64,000 bases of DNA from Streptomyces europaeiscabiei (lineage in GTDB: Bacteria; Actinomycetota; Actinomycetes; Streptomycetales; Streptomycetaceae), in the NCBI RefSeq assembly GCF_036346855.1, contig NZ_CP107841.1:5150001-5214000 (forward strand). Direction: 5' to 3'. Shown one piece after another: positions 43,053-52,914 of this stretch. The notes beneath the pieces are model-generated. The model was given only the letters and a program-made list of their open reading frames with translations, was not told the DNA's origin and did no database searches. Position 1 is the stretch's first letter. Each line of letters opens with the position of its first letter. Position numbers and translations under genes: made by a program.

Positions 43053-43955
43053 ATGAGTCTGCGTCTGAGCACCGTGATCCTGCCTTACCTCCGCTGGCAC
43101 GAGGGCGGCCGTGACACGTGGCAGCGGGCCGAGCAGCTCGGGTTCCACACCGCGTTCACCTACGACCACCTGTCATGGCGGACCTTCCGGGACGGGCCGT
43201 GGTTCGGTGCCGTGCCGACCCTGACCGCCGCAGCCGCCGTCACCGACCGTCTGCGCCTCGGCACGCTCGTGACCTCGCCGAATTTCCGCCACCCGGTGAC
43301 CCTCGCCAAGGAACTGATCTCCCTCGACGACATTTCGGGCGGCCGGGTAACCCTCGGTGTCGGTGCGGGCGGCACCGGCTTCGACGCCACCGCGCTCGGC
43401 CAGGAGCCGTGGACGCCGCGTGAGCGCGCCGACCGGCTCGCCGAGTTCGTCCCCCTCCTCGACCGGCTGCTCACCGAGGACTCCGTCTCGTACGAGGGCG
43501 ACCACTACTCCGCCCACGAGGCGCGCAACATCCCCGGCTGCGTCCAGCGCCCCCGGCTGCCCTTCGCCGTGGCCGCCACCGGGCCGCGCGGGATGCGGCT
43601 GGCCGCACGGTACGGGCAGGCGTGGGTGACCACCGGAGACCCCAAGCTCTTCGAGGCGGGCACCCCCGAGCAGTCGGTTCAAGCCATTCGCGGGCAGGTC
43701 GAGAGGCTGGCCGACACGGCCGCCGCGCTCGGCCGGGACGCGGCCCGGCTCGACAAGATCCTCCTCACGGGTTTCACTCCGGACCGCGGTCGACCGCTGG
43801 CGTCCCTGGGCGCATTCGTGGACTTCGCGGGACGCCACGCCGAGCTGGGCTTCACCGACATCGTCATCCACTGGCCGATCCCGGACTCGGACTTCGCCGC
43901 GGACGAGAAGGTCTTCGAGCGGATCGCCATGGAGGCACCCGCTCAGCTGGCCTGA
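43053..43955 (+). CDS. LLM-class (luciferase-like) F420-dependent oxidoreductase
   Basis: 300 aa, ATG at 43053, 36 nt after kptA. The TIM barrel is typical of the luciferase-like family: AEQLGFHTAFTYDHLSW, LRLGTLVTSPNFRHPVTLAKE, then SGGRVTLGVGAGGTGFDATALG and FTDIVIHWP. Actinobacterial members mostly use coenzyme F420, but some use FMN. The substrate is unknown. The short spacing suggests co-transcription with kptA, without an obvious functional link. Confidence 0.9.
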   Translation: MSLRLSTVILPYLRWHEGGRDTWQRAEQLGFHTAFTYDHLSWRTFRDGPWFGAVPTLTAAAAVTDRLRLGTLVTSPNFRHPVTLAKELISLDDISGGRVTLGVGAGGTGFDATALGQEPWTPRERADRLAEFVPLLDRLLTEDSVSYEGDHYSAHEARNIPGCVQRPRLPFAVAATGPRGMRLAARYGQAWVTTGDPKLFEAGTPEQSVQAIRGQVERLADTAAALGRDAARLDKILLTGFTPDRGRPLASLGAFVDFAGRHAELGFTDIVIHWPIPDSDFAADEKVFERIAMEAPAQLA

Positions 43956-44118
43956 GAGCGCCCCCGAGCGTCGCGGCCGGGGCGTGCACGGCCCAGCACG
44001 GCCCTCTCCGTAGGAGCGCGGGTCGGCCGCTCGTGACAGCGCTCGTAGCGGGCGGCCCAGGGCGGTAATCACTCACCTGTGCAGGCGCCCGCACGACCGT
44101 GCGCGCATATGCGCGACA

Positions 44119-44997
44119 ATGGGGTCCGTGACCTCAGCGACGAGACAGCCCGAGACCCCGGCCCCGACCGTCCCGCTCCGGCTGATAGCCACGGATCTCG
44201 ACGGCACCCTGCTCCGCGACGACAAGTCGGTCTCCCCCCGCACCGTCGCCGCCCTCGCGGCCGCCGAGGAGGCCGGCGTCGAGGTCTTCTTCGTCACCGG
44301 GCGCCCGGCCCGCTGGATGGACGTGGTCAGCGAACACGTCCACGGCCACGGCCTCGCGATCTGCGGAAACGGCGCCGCCGTGGTCGACCTGCACGGCGGC
44401 CCGGGCGCCCATCGCTTCGTCAAGGTCCGCGAGCTCGCGCGGGCGAACGCCCTCGACGCCGTGCGGCTGCTGCGCGATGCCGCGCCGGGCACGGTGTACG
44501 CGGTCGAGCAGACGTACGGCTTCCATCAGGAGCCCGAGTACCCGAGGCTGCACATGGAGATCCCCGACGCTCTCGCGCCCGCCGAGAAACTGCTTGCTCC
44601 GGGCGGTGTGGCCGACGACGAGCCGGTGCTGAAGATTCTCGCGTACCACCCGTCGATCGACCCCGACGACTTCCTCGCCACCGCCCGTCTCGCCGTCGGC
44701 GACCGTGCCACGATCACCCGATCCAGCCCCAGCGCGCTGCTGGAGATCAGCGGACCGGGCGTCTCCAAGGCCAGCACCCTCGCCCTGTCCTGCGCCGAGC
44801 GCGGTATCTCCCACGAAGAGGTCGTCGCCTTCGGTGACATGCCGAACGACGTCGAGATGCTCACCTGGGCAGGTCGGTCGTACGCCATGGGCAACGCGCA
44901 TCCGGACGTCCTCGCGGCGGCCTCCGGCCGAACCGTGGCCAACAACGAGGACGGGGTGGCGGTCGTGATCGAGCGGCTGCTGGCGGAGCGCCTGTAG
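44119..44997 (+). CDS. HAD-superfamily phosphatase (Cof-type)
   Basis: 292 aa if started at the ATG at 44119; the GTG at 44128 is an alternative. HAD motifs: [28 protein letters not shown], the Lys in GPGVSKASTLAL and [12 protein letters not shown]. The cap is of the C2 type. It is clearly paralogous to the serS-coupled enzyme at 31682, with the same SVSPRT and GDMPND signatures. The substrate is undetermined. TATGCG at 44109 and GACAAT just before the start may be promoter elements of a near-leaderless transcript. Confidence 0.9.
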   Translation: MGSVTSATRQPETPAPTVPLRLIATDLDGTLLRDDKSVSPRTVAALAAAEEAGVEVFFVTGRPARWMDVVSEHVHGHGLAICGNGAAVVDLHGGPGAHRFVKVRELARANALDAVRLLRDAAPGTVYAVEQTYGFHQEPEYPRLHMEIPDALAPAEKLLAPGGVADDEPVLKILAYHPSIDPDDFLATARLAVGDRATITRSSPSALLEISGPGVSKASTLALSCAERGISHEEVVAFGDMPNDVEMLTWAGRSYAMGNAHPDVLAAASGRTVANNEDGVAVVIERLLAERL

Positions 44998-45115
44998 CCG
45001 GAGGCCGCCGACCCACCGGCGCCACTCCGCTCACGACCGCCGGGCTGCTGACGAGGCAGTGTTCCGCTCACGAGAGCCCCTTCGCCCACGGCCGACCCCG
45101 TACCGGGACAGTCGG

Positions 45116-46180
45116 CTACAACTCCACCCCGTGGTTCCGCAGCCACGGCACGGGGTCCACACCCGATCCCAGCTCCGGGGTGACCCGCACCTCGAAGTGC
45201 AGGTGCGGTCCGGTGGAGTTGCCGGTGGTCCCCGACTGGCCGAGCCACTGCCCCGGGGCCACCCGTTCGCCCTGGTCGACGGTGACGGCGGCGAGGTGCG
45301 CGTACTGCGTGTAGTAGCCGTCCTCGTGTTCGACGACGATCTCGATGCCGAAAGCGCCCCCGCACGAGACCTTCACCACACGCCCGGCCCCGACGGCCCG
45401 CACCGGCGTGCCGATCGGCACCGCGAAGTCCTGCCCGGTGTGCTGACCGGCCCAGCGCTCACCGCCGCTGCCGTAGCCCGCGGAGAGTTCGTACGTGTCC
45501 ACAGGCGTGACCCACGTGTTCGAGAGCGCACCAGGCGGCTGGTCCAGCCTGACGGCTCCCCGGCAGGCGCCGGCCGCGACCGCGGCGTCGGCCTGCCCCT
45601 GGAGCGTCCACTGCGCCTCTTCGAGCTTCTGTCGGATCGCCTGCTTGCTCTCGGCGAGTCCTGTCTTCCGCTCGTCCAACGCCCGCCATGCCGCAGCGGC
45701 CTTCCCCTCGTCCTCGGCGAGCCTCGCCTCCGCGCGACGGTTCTTGGTCACGGCGTTGTTGACCGCCAGGTCGGCCTGCCAGACGGCCCGCTGACCGCGC
45801 ATCAGCTCCTCCGGATCCTCCGCGAACAGCATCTGCGCGGTGTACGGCACCCCACCGCCCTCGCGGTACTGGGCGCGCGCGATCCGTCCGAGGGCAGCGT
45901 TCAGCACCGCGATCTGCTTCCGCTCCCGGGCGAGCAGCGTCTCCAGTCGTTTCGCCTTCGTCTTCTGCGTCTCCGCCGCCCGCCGCCCCGCCTCGTACCG
46001 TTGCGTAGCCACCGCCGCTTCCTCGAACAGGCGCGCCACCTGGCCGCTCATCCCTGCCTCGGCAGGCGTGCCCGGGGCCCCACCACCGTCTCTGTCGGCC
46101 ACCGCCGGTCGGGGCACCAGAACCGCCGAGGCGCACAGCAGCACGACGACGAACAGCGGGTGTCGGCCAGAGAAGCGCAT
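45116..46180 (-). CDS. Secreted M23-family metallopeptidase with coiled coil
   Basis: 354 aa, ATG at 46180. The signal peptide LFVVVLLCASAVLV ends near AVADRD. Residues of about 45-205 are a long coiled coil (AKRLETLLARERKQIAVLNA, then RRAEARLAEDEGKAAAAW), as in NlpD/EnvC-type proteins. The LytM domain (about 235-350) keeps the zinc ligands HTGQDF and HLHFEV, so it should be active. It cleaves peptidoglycan cross-bridges or regulates another hydrolase at division or sporulation. No c-di-AMP riboswitch is visible upstream, unlike many streptomycete wall hydrolases. Confidence 0.92.
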   Translation of the reverse strand: MRFSGRHPLFVVVLLCASAVLVPRPAVADRDGGGAPGTPAEAGMSGQVARLFEEAAVATQRYEAGRRAAETQKTKAKRLETLLARERKQIAVLNAALGRIARAQYREGGGVPYTAQMLFAEDPEELMRGQRAVWQADLAVNNAVTKNRRAEARLAEDEGKAAAAWRALDERKTGLAESKQAIRQKLEEAQWTLQGQADAAVAAGACRGAVRLDQPPGALSNTWVTPVDTYELSAGYGSGGERWAGQHTGQDFAVPIGTPVRAVGAGRVVKVSCGGAFGIEIVVEHEDGYYTQYAHLAAVTVDQGERVAPGQWLGQSGTTGNSTGPHLHFEVRVTPELGSGVDPVPWLRNHGVEL

Positions 46181-46575
46181 GTCAGCGATCGTGGCCCGTG
46201 CCTGGCACCGCCGTCCTGTTCGAGTCGTACGGCTGGGGGACGCCGTGCCCCGGACGGGTCAAGGAGCTGGGCCGAACAGCGGCTCGGCTGCGGCGTGTTC
46301 GGCGCGGGGACTCGCGGACGTGGCTGAGCGGTACGAGACGGGCCTGGACGGAAGAGGCCGCGAAGGAAAGAACTTGAGGGAACTGCGCCGGAGCCGCAGG
46401 CCGGCGACCGATCGGACGTCCGATGTCACTCGGCATCGGTCTTGGTCGACGGTCGGGCCATACGACGGCGGCCCGATGGCAGAGGACGGCAGAGGACGGA
46501 ACAGCAACCCCAGGGGCCGTGGCGCGCGGTGAGCCCCTGTCGCACCCCCGTCGTTTCCCGACCGCAGCGAATCAC
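46181..46575. other. Intergenic region between the M23 peptidase and cydDC
   Basis: It contains CAGGGGC/GCCCCTG (46511-46517 with 46533-46539), a possible terminator for the cyd operon reading on the minus strand, and a direct repeat of GGCAGAGGACGG (about 46478-46500). I see no gene. Confidence 0.4.
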
Positions 46576-49500
46576 TCAGACCCCGGCCAGTAGTTCCCCC
46601 GCCGCCTCCCGCTCCACCATCGCCCGCAAGGGACCATCCACCACGGCCAGTTCCGCGTAGGCCCCGCGCTGCGCGACCCGCCCATCCGCCAGCACGACGA
46701 CCTCGTCCACGGCGTCGAGACCGGCCAGCCGATGGGTGATCAGCAAGGTGGTACGGCCCTCGGTCGCGGCCAGCAGGTCCGCGGTGAGCGCGTCGGCCGT
46801 CGGCAGGTCCAGGTGTTCCGCGGGCTCGTCGAGAACGAGGACGGGGAAGTCGGCCAGCAGCGCGCGGGCGAGGGCGAGCCGCTGACGCTGGCCGCCGGAC
46901 AGCCGCGCCCCTTGTTCGCCGATCAGGGTGTCCAGCCCGTCGGGCAGTTCGTCGGCCCAGTCGAGCAGCCGCGCCCGCGCGAGCGCGTCCCGCAGCTCCT
47001 CCTCACCCGCGCCCTTTCGGGCGAGCAGCAGGTTCTCCCGGACCGAACTGTCGAAGAGGTGCGCGTCCTGGGCGCACAGCCCCACGAGCCGCCGTACAGC
47101 GTCCCCGTCGAGCGTGTACGCGTCCACGCCGCCCAGCGTGTACGTCCCTTCCCGCGCGTCCAGAAAGCGCAGCAGCACCTGTGCGAGCGTCGTCTTGCCT
47201 GCCCCCGAGACACCGACCACCGCGATCCTGCGCCCCTGTTCGAGCGTGAGATCCAGCCCGGCGAGCGCGTCCCGGTCCTGCCCGGCGTACCGCGTGCCGA
47301 GCCCTTCGAGCCGCAGCGGGAACGGCGACACCGGCGCCTCGGCCGACGCCTCCGGTTCGCGTACGGGGTCGGGTGCGTCCAGCACCTCGTACACACGCTC
47401 CGCGCTCCTGCGCACCCGCTGGCGGAACTGGACGGCCAGCGGTATCCCGAGCACCGCCTCGAACGCGGCCAGTGGGGTGAGCACGACGACGGCCATGGCC
47501 ACACCGCTCAGCCGCCCGTCACCGACGGCCTGTGCGCCGAAGAGCGCGGTGACGGCGACGGTGAGCCCGGAGACGAGCGCGGTGAGCCCGTCACCGAGCG
47601 CGGTGGCGGTGGCGGCTCGGGAGGCGATCCGGGTGAGCACATGGTCGGCCTGCCGTGCCTCGGCGATACGCGCCGGCAGGGCGCCCGCGACCGTCGACTC
47701 GGCGGTGCCGGTGAGCAGATCGGCCACGCGGGTGGCGAGCACCCCCCGGGCCGGCGCCAGCCGGTGCTCCGCCCGCCGGGCCACGGCTCCGGTCACGAGG
47801 GGTACCCCCGCCCCGGCGGCGAGCAGCCCGACGGCGAGAGCCATGCCGGCCTCGGGCAGCAGCCAGGCGGTGAACCCGACGGAGGCGGCGGAGACGGCCG
47901 CCGCGGCCCCGGCAGGCAGCAGCCAGCGCACCCAGTAGTCCTGCAGGGTGTCCACATCGGCGACCAGCCGCGAGAGCAGATCACCCCGCCGGGTCGTCCG
48001 CAACCCGGCTGGCGCCAGCCGCTCCAGCCGCCGGTAGACGGCCACCCGCGTGTCGGCCAGCATCCTCAGCACGGCGTCGTGCGACACCAGTCGCTCCGCG
48101 TACCGGAACGTCGCCCGTCCTATCCCGAACGCCCGCGTCGCCGTCACCGCGACCATCAGATACAGCACCGGAGGCTGCTGCGAGGCCCGCGAGATCAACC
48201 ACCCGGAGGTCGCCATCAGCCCGACGGCACTGCCCAGCGCGAGGCTGGACAGCAGCAGGGCGAGGGCGAGCCGACCCCGGCGCGGCCCGGCCATGTGGCG
48301 GACGCGGCCGAGTACACCTCGCCGGGAGGCGTGGGGCATCGTGTCGGGGCGAGGCACCGTGCTCCCGGCTCCAACTGCAGCGAGGGGCGCACGCACGGCG
48401 GCAGTTCTCTCGTCGTCCGCACCGACGGGCCGCACGACCGCCGTTCCAAGAACGCCGGACTCGCCCAGGGGCTCCCCTGTTCCTCCCCGGAGCGGCCCGA
48501 GCGAACCGGCGGGTTCCCTCGACGAAGGCTCCTGGATGGGCAACACCTCAGCCGCCCGCCCCTCCAGCCGCACCACCCGATCCGCCACCCGCAGCAGCGC
48601 CGGCCGGTGGACCACCAACAGCACGGTCCGTCCCACCGCCAGCCGCCGCACCGCGTCCACGACCTCTGTCTCGGTCTCCCCGTCCAGCGAGGCCGTCGGC
48701 TCGTCGAGGAGCAGCACGGGCCGGTCGGCGAGGAACGCACGGGCGAGGGCGAGCCGTTGCCGCTGTCCGGCAGAGAGGCCGGCGCCGTCCTCACCGAGGA
48801 CCGTCTCGGCCCCGGCGGGCAGCGCGTCCACGAACTCCAGCGCCCCCGCGTCGGTGAGCGCCCGCCGTACCGCCGCCTCGTCCGCGTCCGGACGGGCCAG
48901 GCGTACGTTCTCGGCGATCGACCCGGCGTACAGGTGCGGCCGCTGCGGCACCCAGGCCACGCGCGAACGCCACTCGTCCAGGTCGAGCGAGGCGAGATCG
49001 GCTCCCCCGACCCGCACCCCGCCCGCCGTCGCCTCCGTGAACCCCAGCAGGACATTCAGCAGCGTCGACTTGCCCACACCGCTCGGCCCGACGAGGGCCA
49101 CCGTCTCCCCGGAGGCCACCGTGAGGGAAACGTCCGAGACCGCGTCGTACGACCGCCCGGGGTACCGGACGGTCACCCCGTCGAAGCGGATGTCACCGGC
49201 GGACGGCACAGCCCCGGCCCCGGGCATCGGCACCGGTGTCTCCAGGACCTCGAAGATCTCCTCGGCCGCCGCGAGTCCCTCGGCGGCCGCGTGGAACTGG
49301 GCGCCCACCTGCCGGACCGGCAGATATGCCTCGGGGGCCAGCACAAGGATGACCAGCCCGGTGTACAGGTCCATCTCGCCGTGCACGAGCCGCATGCCGA
49401 TGGTGACCGCGACCAGTGCGACCGAGATCGTCGCCAGCAGCTCCAGCGCGAAGGACGACAGGAAGGCGATCCGCAGCGTCCGCATGGTCGCCTGCCGGTA

Positions 49501-50214
49501 CTCGCCGGTGATCCGCTTGATCGACTCGGCCTGCGCCTTGGCCCGGCCGAACACCTTCAGCGTGGGCAGCCCGGCGACGACGTCCAGGAAATGCCCCGAC
49601 AGCTGTGACAGGAGCCGCCACTGACGGTCCATCTGCGAGCGGGTCGCCCAGCCGATGAGCACCATGAAGACCGGGATCAGTGGCAGCGTGCCGACGATGA
49701 TCGCCGCAGACACCCAGTCCTCGGTGACGATCCGCGCGAGCACCGCGACAGGCACGACGACGGCAAGGCCCAGCTGCGGCAAATAGCGCGAGAAGTAGTC
49801 GTCGAGCGCCTCGACCCCCCGGGTGGCGAGGGCGACCAGCGAGCCGGTGCGCTGCCCGCTCAGCCAACCGGGCCCCAGCGCGGTTGCCCGCTCCAGCAGC
49901 CGTCCCCGCAACTCCGACTTCACCGCCGCACTCGCGCGGTGAGCGGCCAGCTCGGTGAGCCAGGAGACCAGGGCCCGCCCCAGCGCGACCGCCGCCAAGA
50001 GCAGCAGAGGAGTGCGGAGTTCGGTGACCGGCATCCCGTGCTGGAAGGCACCGACCACCACTTCCGCGATGAGCATGGCCTGAGCGATGACCAGCGCTGC
50101 CCCGACAACACCCAGGCCGACGGCCACCACCAGGAAGAGGCGGGTGGCGCGGGCGTATCGCAACAGTCGTGGGTCGATCGGTTTCACGTGAAACACCCTC
50201 TTCTCGGCAGGCAT
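46576..50214 (-). CDS. cydDC: Fused CydDC thiol-reductant ABC exporter
   Basis: 1212 aa, ATG at 50214. Two complete exporter halves are fused: helices at about 20-330, then ATPase 1 with Walker A LVGPSGVGKSTLL near 375 and LLDEPTASLDGE; helices at about 640-920, then ATPase 2 with VGVSGAGKTTLA near 1000 and LDEPAEHLDLP. In E. coli separate CydD and CydC export cysteine and glutathione and are needed to assemble cytochrome bd. The fusion is the actinobacterial form. It is the third gene after cydA and cydB, 82 nt downstream. Two parS sites overlap its first codons and a third lies just upstream. Confidence 0.93.
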   Translation of the reverse strand: MPAEKRVFHVKPIDPRLLRYARATRLFLVVAVGLGVVGAALVIAQAMLIAEVVVGAFQHGMPVTELRTPLLLLAAVALGRALVSWLTELAAHRASAAVKSELRGRLLERATALGPGWLSGQRTGSLVALATRGVEALDDYFSRYLPQLGLAVVVPVAVLARIVTEDWVSAAIIVGTLPLIPVFMVLIGWATRSQMDRQWRLLSQLSGHFLDVVAGLPTLKVFGRAKAQAESIKRITGEYRQATMRTLRIAFLSSFALELLATISVALVAVTIGMRLVHGEMDLYTGLVILVLAPEAYLPVRQVGAQFHAAAEGLAAAEEIFEVLETPVPMPGAGAVPSAGDIRFDGVTVRYPGRSYDAVSDVSLTVASGETVALVGPSGVGKSTLLNVLLGFTEATAGGVRVGGADLASLDLDEWRSRVAWVPQRPHLYAGSIAENVRLARPDADEAAVRRALTDAGALEFVDALPAGAETVLGEDGAGLSAGQRQRLALARAFLADRPVLLLDEPTASLDGETETEVVDAVRRLAVGRTVLLVVHRPALLRVADRVVRLEGRAAEVLPIQEPSSREPAGSLGPLRGGTGEPLGESGVLGTAVVRPVGADDERTAAVRAPLAAVGAGSTVPRPDTMPHASRRGVLGRVRHMAGPRRGRLALALLLSSLALGSAVGLMATSGWLISRASQQPPVLYLMVAVTATRAFGIGRATFRYAERLVSHDAVLRMLADTRVAVYRRLERLAPAGLRTTRRGDLLSRLVADVDTLQDYWVRWLLPAGAAAAVSAASVGFTAWLLPEAGMALAVGLLAAGAGVPLVTGAVARRAEHRLAPARGVLATRVADLLTGTAESTVAGALPARIAEARQADHVLTRIASRAATATALGDGLTALVSGLTVAVTALFGAQAVGDGRLSGVAMAVVVLTPLAAFEAVLGIPLAVQFRQRVRRSAERVYEVLDAPDPVREPEASAEAPVSPFPLRLEGLGTRYAGQDRDALAGLDLTLEQGRRIAVVGVSGAGKTTLAQVLLRFLDAREGTYTLGGVDAYTLDGDAVRRLVGLCAQDAHLFDSSVRENLLLARKGAGEEELRDALARARLLDWADELPDGLDTLIGEQGARLSGGQRQRLALARALLADFPVLVLDEPAEHLDLPTADALTADLLAATEGRTTLLITHRLAGLDAVDEVVVLADGRVAQRGAYAELAVVDGPLRAMVEREAAGELLAGV
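50180..50195. other. parS site in the cydDC 5' coding region
   Basis: GGTTTCACGTGAAACA: the 14-bp core GTTTCACGTGAAAC is perfect and the outermost base differs. On the minus strand it is read as VFHVKP near residue 8 of CydDC. Confidence 0.85.
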
Positions 50215-50229
50215 GTTTCACGTGAAACA
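50214..50229. other. parS site overlapping the cydDC start codon
   Basis: Perfect TGTTTCACGTGAAACA. Its first base is the A of the cydDC ATG on the minus strand, so ParB bound here covers the translation start. Confidence 0.9.
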
Positions 50230-50252
50230 TGCCTCTTCAGGCCGAGGATGGA

Positions 50253-50268
50253 TGTTTCACGTGAAACA
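50253..50268. other. parS site between cydB and cydDC
   Basis: Perfect TGTTTCACGTGAAACA, third of three copies within 89 bp (50180-50268). The spacings between copies are 34 and 39 bp. Confidence 0.92.
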
Positions 50269-50295
50269 TCGTCAACCACCCATCCCCGCCGGGAC

Positions 50296-51300
50296 TCAGT
50301 GCGCCGACTCGGCGATGTGCTGTGTACCGATCCGCTTGCGGAACACCCAGTACGTCCACCCCTGGTAGAGCATCACGACCGGTGTGGCGATGGCCGCGCA
50401 CCACGTCATGATCTTCAGGGTGTACGGGCTGGACGAGGCGTTGGTGACCGTGAGGCTCCAGTCCTCGTTCAGCGAGGACGGCATGACGTTCGGGAAGAGC
50501 GTGAGGAAGAGCATCGCGACGGCAGCCACGATGGTGACCCCCGACAGGGCGAACGCCCAGCCCTCACGCCCCCCTTGCACCGCCGCCAGTGCCGTCACGA
50601 GCGCGGCGACCGCCACGACCGCCGCGAACAGCGAAACGCCGTCACCCTTTTCGATTTGGGTCCAGAGCAGGAAGAGCAGCGCCAGTCCGGCCGACACGGC
50701 ACCGACGCGAAGCGCCAGCTTCCGCGCCCGCTCCCGGATGTCCCCGACCGTCTTGAGACCGACGAACACCGTTCCGTGGAAGGTGAACAGCGTCAGCGTG
50801 ACCAGACCGCCCAGCAGGGCGTACGGGTTGAGCAGATCCCCGAGAGTGCCCACGTACTCGAAGTCGCGGTCGATCTTGACTCCGCGCACGATGTTGGCGA
50901 AGGCCACGCCCCACAGGAACGCGGGGAGCAGCGAGGTCCAGAAGATCGCCGTCTCCCAGTTGCGCTGCCAGTTCTCCTCGGGCCGCTTCACCCGGTACTC
51001 GAAGGCGACACCACGGACGATCAGACAGACCAGGATGAGCAGCAGCGGCAGGTAGAAGCCGGAGAAGAGCGTGGCGTACCACTCGGGGAAGGCGGCGAAG
51101 GTCGCGCCGCCCGCCGACAGCAGCCACACCTCGTTGCCGTCCCAGACCGGCCCGATGGTGTTGATGAGGACCCGCTTCTCCGGACGGTTCCGGGCCAGCA
51201 GCTTGGTGAGGACACCGACCCCGAAGTCGAAGCCCTCCAGGAAGAAGTAGCCGATCCAGAGGACGGCGATGAGGACGAACCAGACGTCGTGAAGTTCCAT
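50296..51300 (-). CDS. cydB: Cytochrome bd ubiquinol oxidase subunit II
   Basis: 334 aa, ATG at 51300 with GGAG upstream, 27 nt after cydA. Eight to nine membrane helices are present. The conserved N-terminus reads WFVLIAVLWIGYFFLEGFDFG, and the motif GPVWDGNEVWLLSAGGATFAAFP is diagnostic for CydB. With CydA it forms the high-affinity terminal oxidase that lets respiration continue at low oxygen without pumping protons. The length is normal. Regulation comes from the Rex operator upstream of cydA. Confidence 0.96.
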   Translation of the reverse strand: MELHDVWFVLIAVLWIGYFFLEGFDFGVGVLTKLLARNRPEKRVLINTIGPVWDGNEVWLLSAGGATFAAFPEWYATLFSGFYLPLLLILVCLIVRGVAFEYRVKRPEENWQRNWETAIFWTSLLPAFLWGVAFANIVRGVKIDRDFEYVGTLGDLLNPYALLGGLVTLTLFTFHGTVFVGLKTVGDIRERARKLALRVGAVSAGLALLFLLWTQIEKGDGVSLFAAVVAVAALVTALAAVQGGREGWAFALSGVTIVAAVAMLFLTLFPNVMPSSLNEDWSLTVTNASSSPYTLKIMTWCAAIATPVVMLYQGWTYWVFRKRIGTQHIAESAH

Positions 51301-51327
51301 GACTGTGCTCCCTTGGCCCGGTGCGGC

Positions 51328-52836
51328 CTAGTACGAGAAGGCCATCGGCTTGTCGGCGTCACGGGAGTCGCCGCCGATCTTCGTGGGCGGGTTGAGGTCG
51401 GCCTCCGTCAGCTCGGGCGGTCCCGCCTTGACGTACTTCACGAGCAGCTTGACCTCGACGACGGCGAGGATGGCGTACAGCGTGGTGAAGACGATCATCG
51501 AGGTGAGGATCTCGCCCTGGGAGACACCGGGGGAGACCGCGTCCTCGGTGCGCAGCACGCCATAGACGACCCACGGCTGGCGGCCCATCTCGGTGAAGAT
51601 CCAGCCCCAGGAGCTGGCGATCAGCGGGAAGCCCAGGGTCAGGACCGCGATGCGCCAGTACCACTTGGTGAGGGTCGGGCCGAGGGCCTTCTTCGGCAGC
51701 AGGACGAGATGCGGCACCTCGTCGTCGCCGACCCGCAGGTGCTGCGGCAGCAGGAACCTCTTGCGGGTGAGCCAGAGCCCGACGACGCCGATGGCGACGG
51801 ACGCCATGCCGAAGCCGATCATCCAGCGGAAGCCCCAGTAGGCGACGGGGATGTTGGGCCGGTAGTCGCCGGGCCCGAACTTCGCCTGCTCGGCCTTGTT
51901 GACGTCGTTGATGCCCGGGACGTACGAGTCGAAGTCGTCGTTGGCGAGGAAGGACAGCAGACCGGGGACCTCGATGGCGACCTTGTTGTGCCCCTTGTCG
52001 ACATCGCCGTAGGCGAAGACGGAGAAGGGCGCGGGCGCCTCGCCGTCCCAGAGGGCCTCGGCGGCGGCCATCTTCATCGGCTGCTGCTTGAACATGACCT
52101 TGCCGAGCAGGTCGCCGCTGATCGCGGTGAGCATGCCGGCGATCACCACGGTGACCAGGCCGAGTCGCAGCGAGGTCTTCATCACCGGGATGTGCTTCTT
52201 GCGGGCCAGGTGGAAGGCGGCGATGCCGACCATGAAGGCGCCACCGGCGAGGAAGGCCGCCGAGAGGGTGTGGAAGACCTGGGTGAGCGCGGTGTTCTGG
52301 GTCAGGACGAGCCAGAAGTCGGTGAGCTCGGCCCGGCCCTTGGCCTCGTTGATCCGGTAGCCGACGGGGTGCTGCATCCAGGAGTTGGCCGCAAGGATGA
52401 AGTACGCCGACAGGATCGTGCCGATGGAGACCATCCAGATGCAGGCCAGATGGATCTTCTGTGGAAGCTTGTCCCAGCCGAAGATCCACAGGCCGATGAA
52501 GGTGGACTCGAAGAAGAAGGCGATGAGCGCCTCGAAGGCGAGCGGGGCCCCGAAGACATCACCGACGAAGCGGGAGTAGTCGGACCAGTTCATACCGAAC
52601 TGGAACTCCTGCACGATGCCGGTGACGACACCCATGGCGATGTTGATCAGGAAGAGCTTGCCCCAGAACTTGGTGGCCTTGAGGTACTTCTCCTTTCCCG
52701 AGCGCACCCATGCGGTCTGCAGGCCGGCAGTGAGGGCGGCGAGCGAGATCGTGAGCGGGACGAAGAGGAAGTGGTAGACGGTCGTGATACCGAACTGCCA
52801 GCGCGCCAGGGTCTCCGGCGCCAGAGCGAGGTCCAC
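51328..52836 (-). CDS. cydA: Cytochrome bd ubiquinol oxidase subunit I
   Basis: 502 aa, GTG at 52836 with GGAGAAG upstream. Nine helices. Heme ligands and signatures are visible: WQFGITTVYHFLFVPLT (His of b595 near residue 20), the GRQPWVVYGVLRTEDAVSPG motif, and the Met and His positions for b558. The periplasmic Q-loop is of the short type usual in Gram-positives. It carries the quinol site. First gene of cydA-cydB-cydDC and the one next to the Rex operator. Confidence 0.96.
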   Translation of the reverse strand: MDLALAPETLARWQFGITTVYHFLFVPLTISLAALTAGLQTAWVRSGKEKYLKATKFWGKLFLINIAMGVVTGIVQEFQFGMNWSDYSRFVGDVFGAPLAFEALIAFFFESTFIGLWIFGWDKLPQKIHLACIWMVSIGTILSAYFILAANSWMQHPVGYRINEAKGRAELTDFWLVLTQNTALTQVFHTLSAAFLAGGAFMVGIAAFHLARKKHIPVMKTSLRLGLVTVVIAGMLTAISGDLLGKVMFKQQPMKMAAAEALWDGEAPAPFSVFAYGDVDKGHNKVAIEVPGLLSFLANDDFDSYVPGINDVNKAEQAKFGPGDYRPNIPVAYWGFRWMIGFGMASVAIGVVGLWLTRKRFLLPQHLRVGDDEVPHLVLLPKKALGPTLTKWYWRIAVLTLGFPLIASSWGWIFTEMGRQPWVVYGVLRTEDAVSPGVSQGEILTSMIVFTTLYAILAVVEVKLLVKYVKAGPPELTEADLNPPTKIGGDSRDADKPMAFSY

Positions 52837-52914
52837 GTCTTCTCCTTACATGCCGTGGCACTGCGGCAGTTTGTCCCGCCTGTCACGTACATCTCAGGAC
52901 AACCGGGACGAGCT

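Noticed and set aside
46181..46500. Possible ydaO (c-di-AMP) riboswitch before the M23 peptidase, as expected for streptomycete wall hydrolases
   Set aside because: I could not find the conserved ydaO core on the minus strand in this interval.
46732..49608. A 958-codon open frame antisense to cydDC, and another at 49939-52947 antisense to cydB/cydA
   Set aside because: Both oppose well-recognised genes with conserved motifs; the translations are low-complexity and without recognisable domains.
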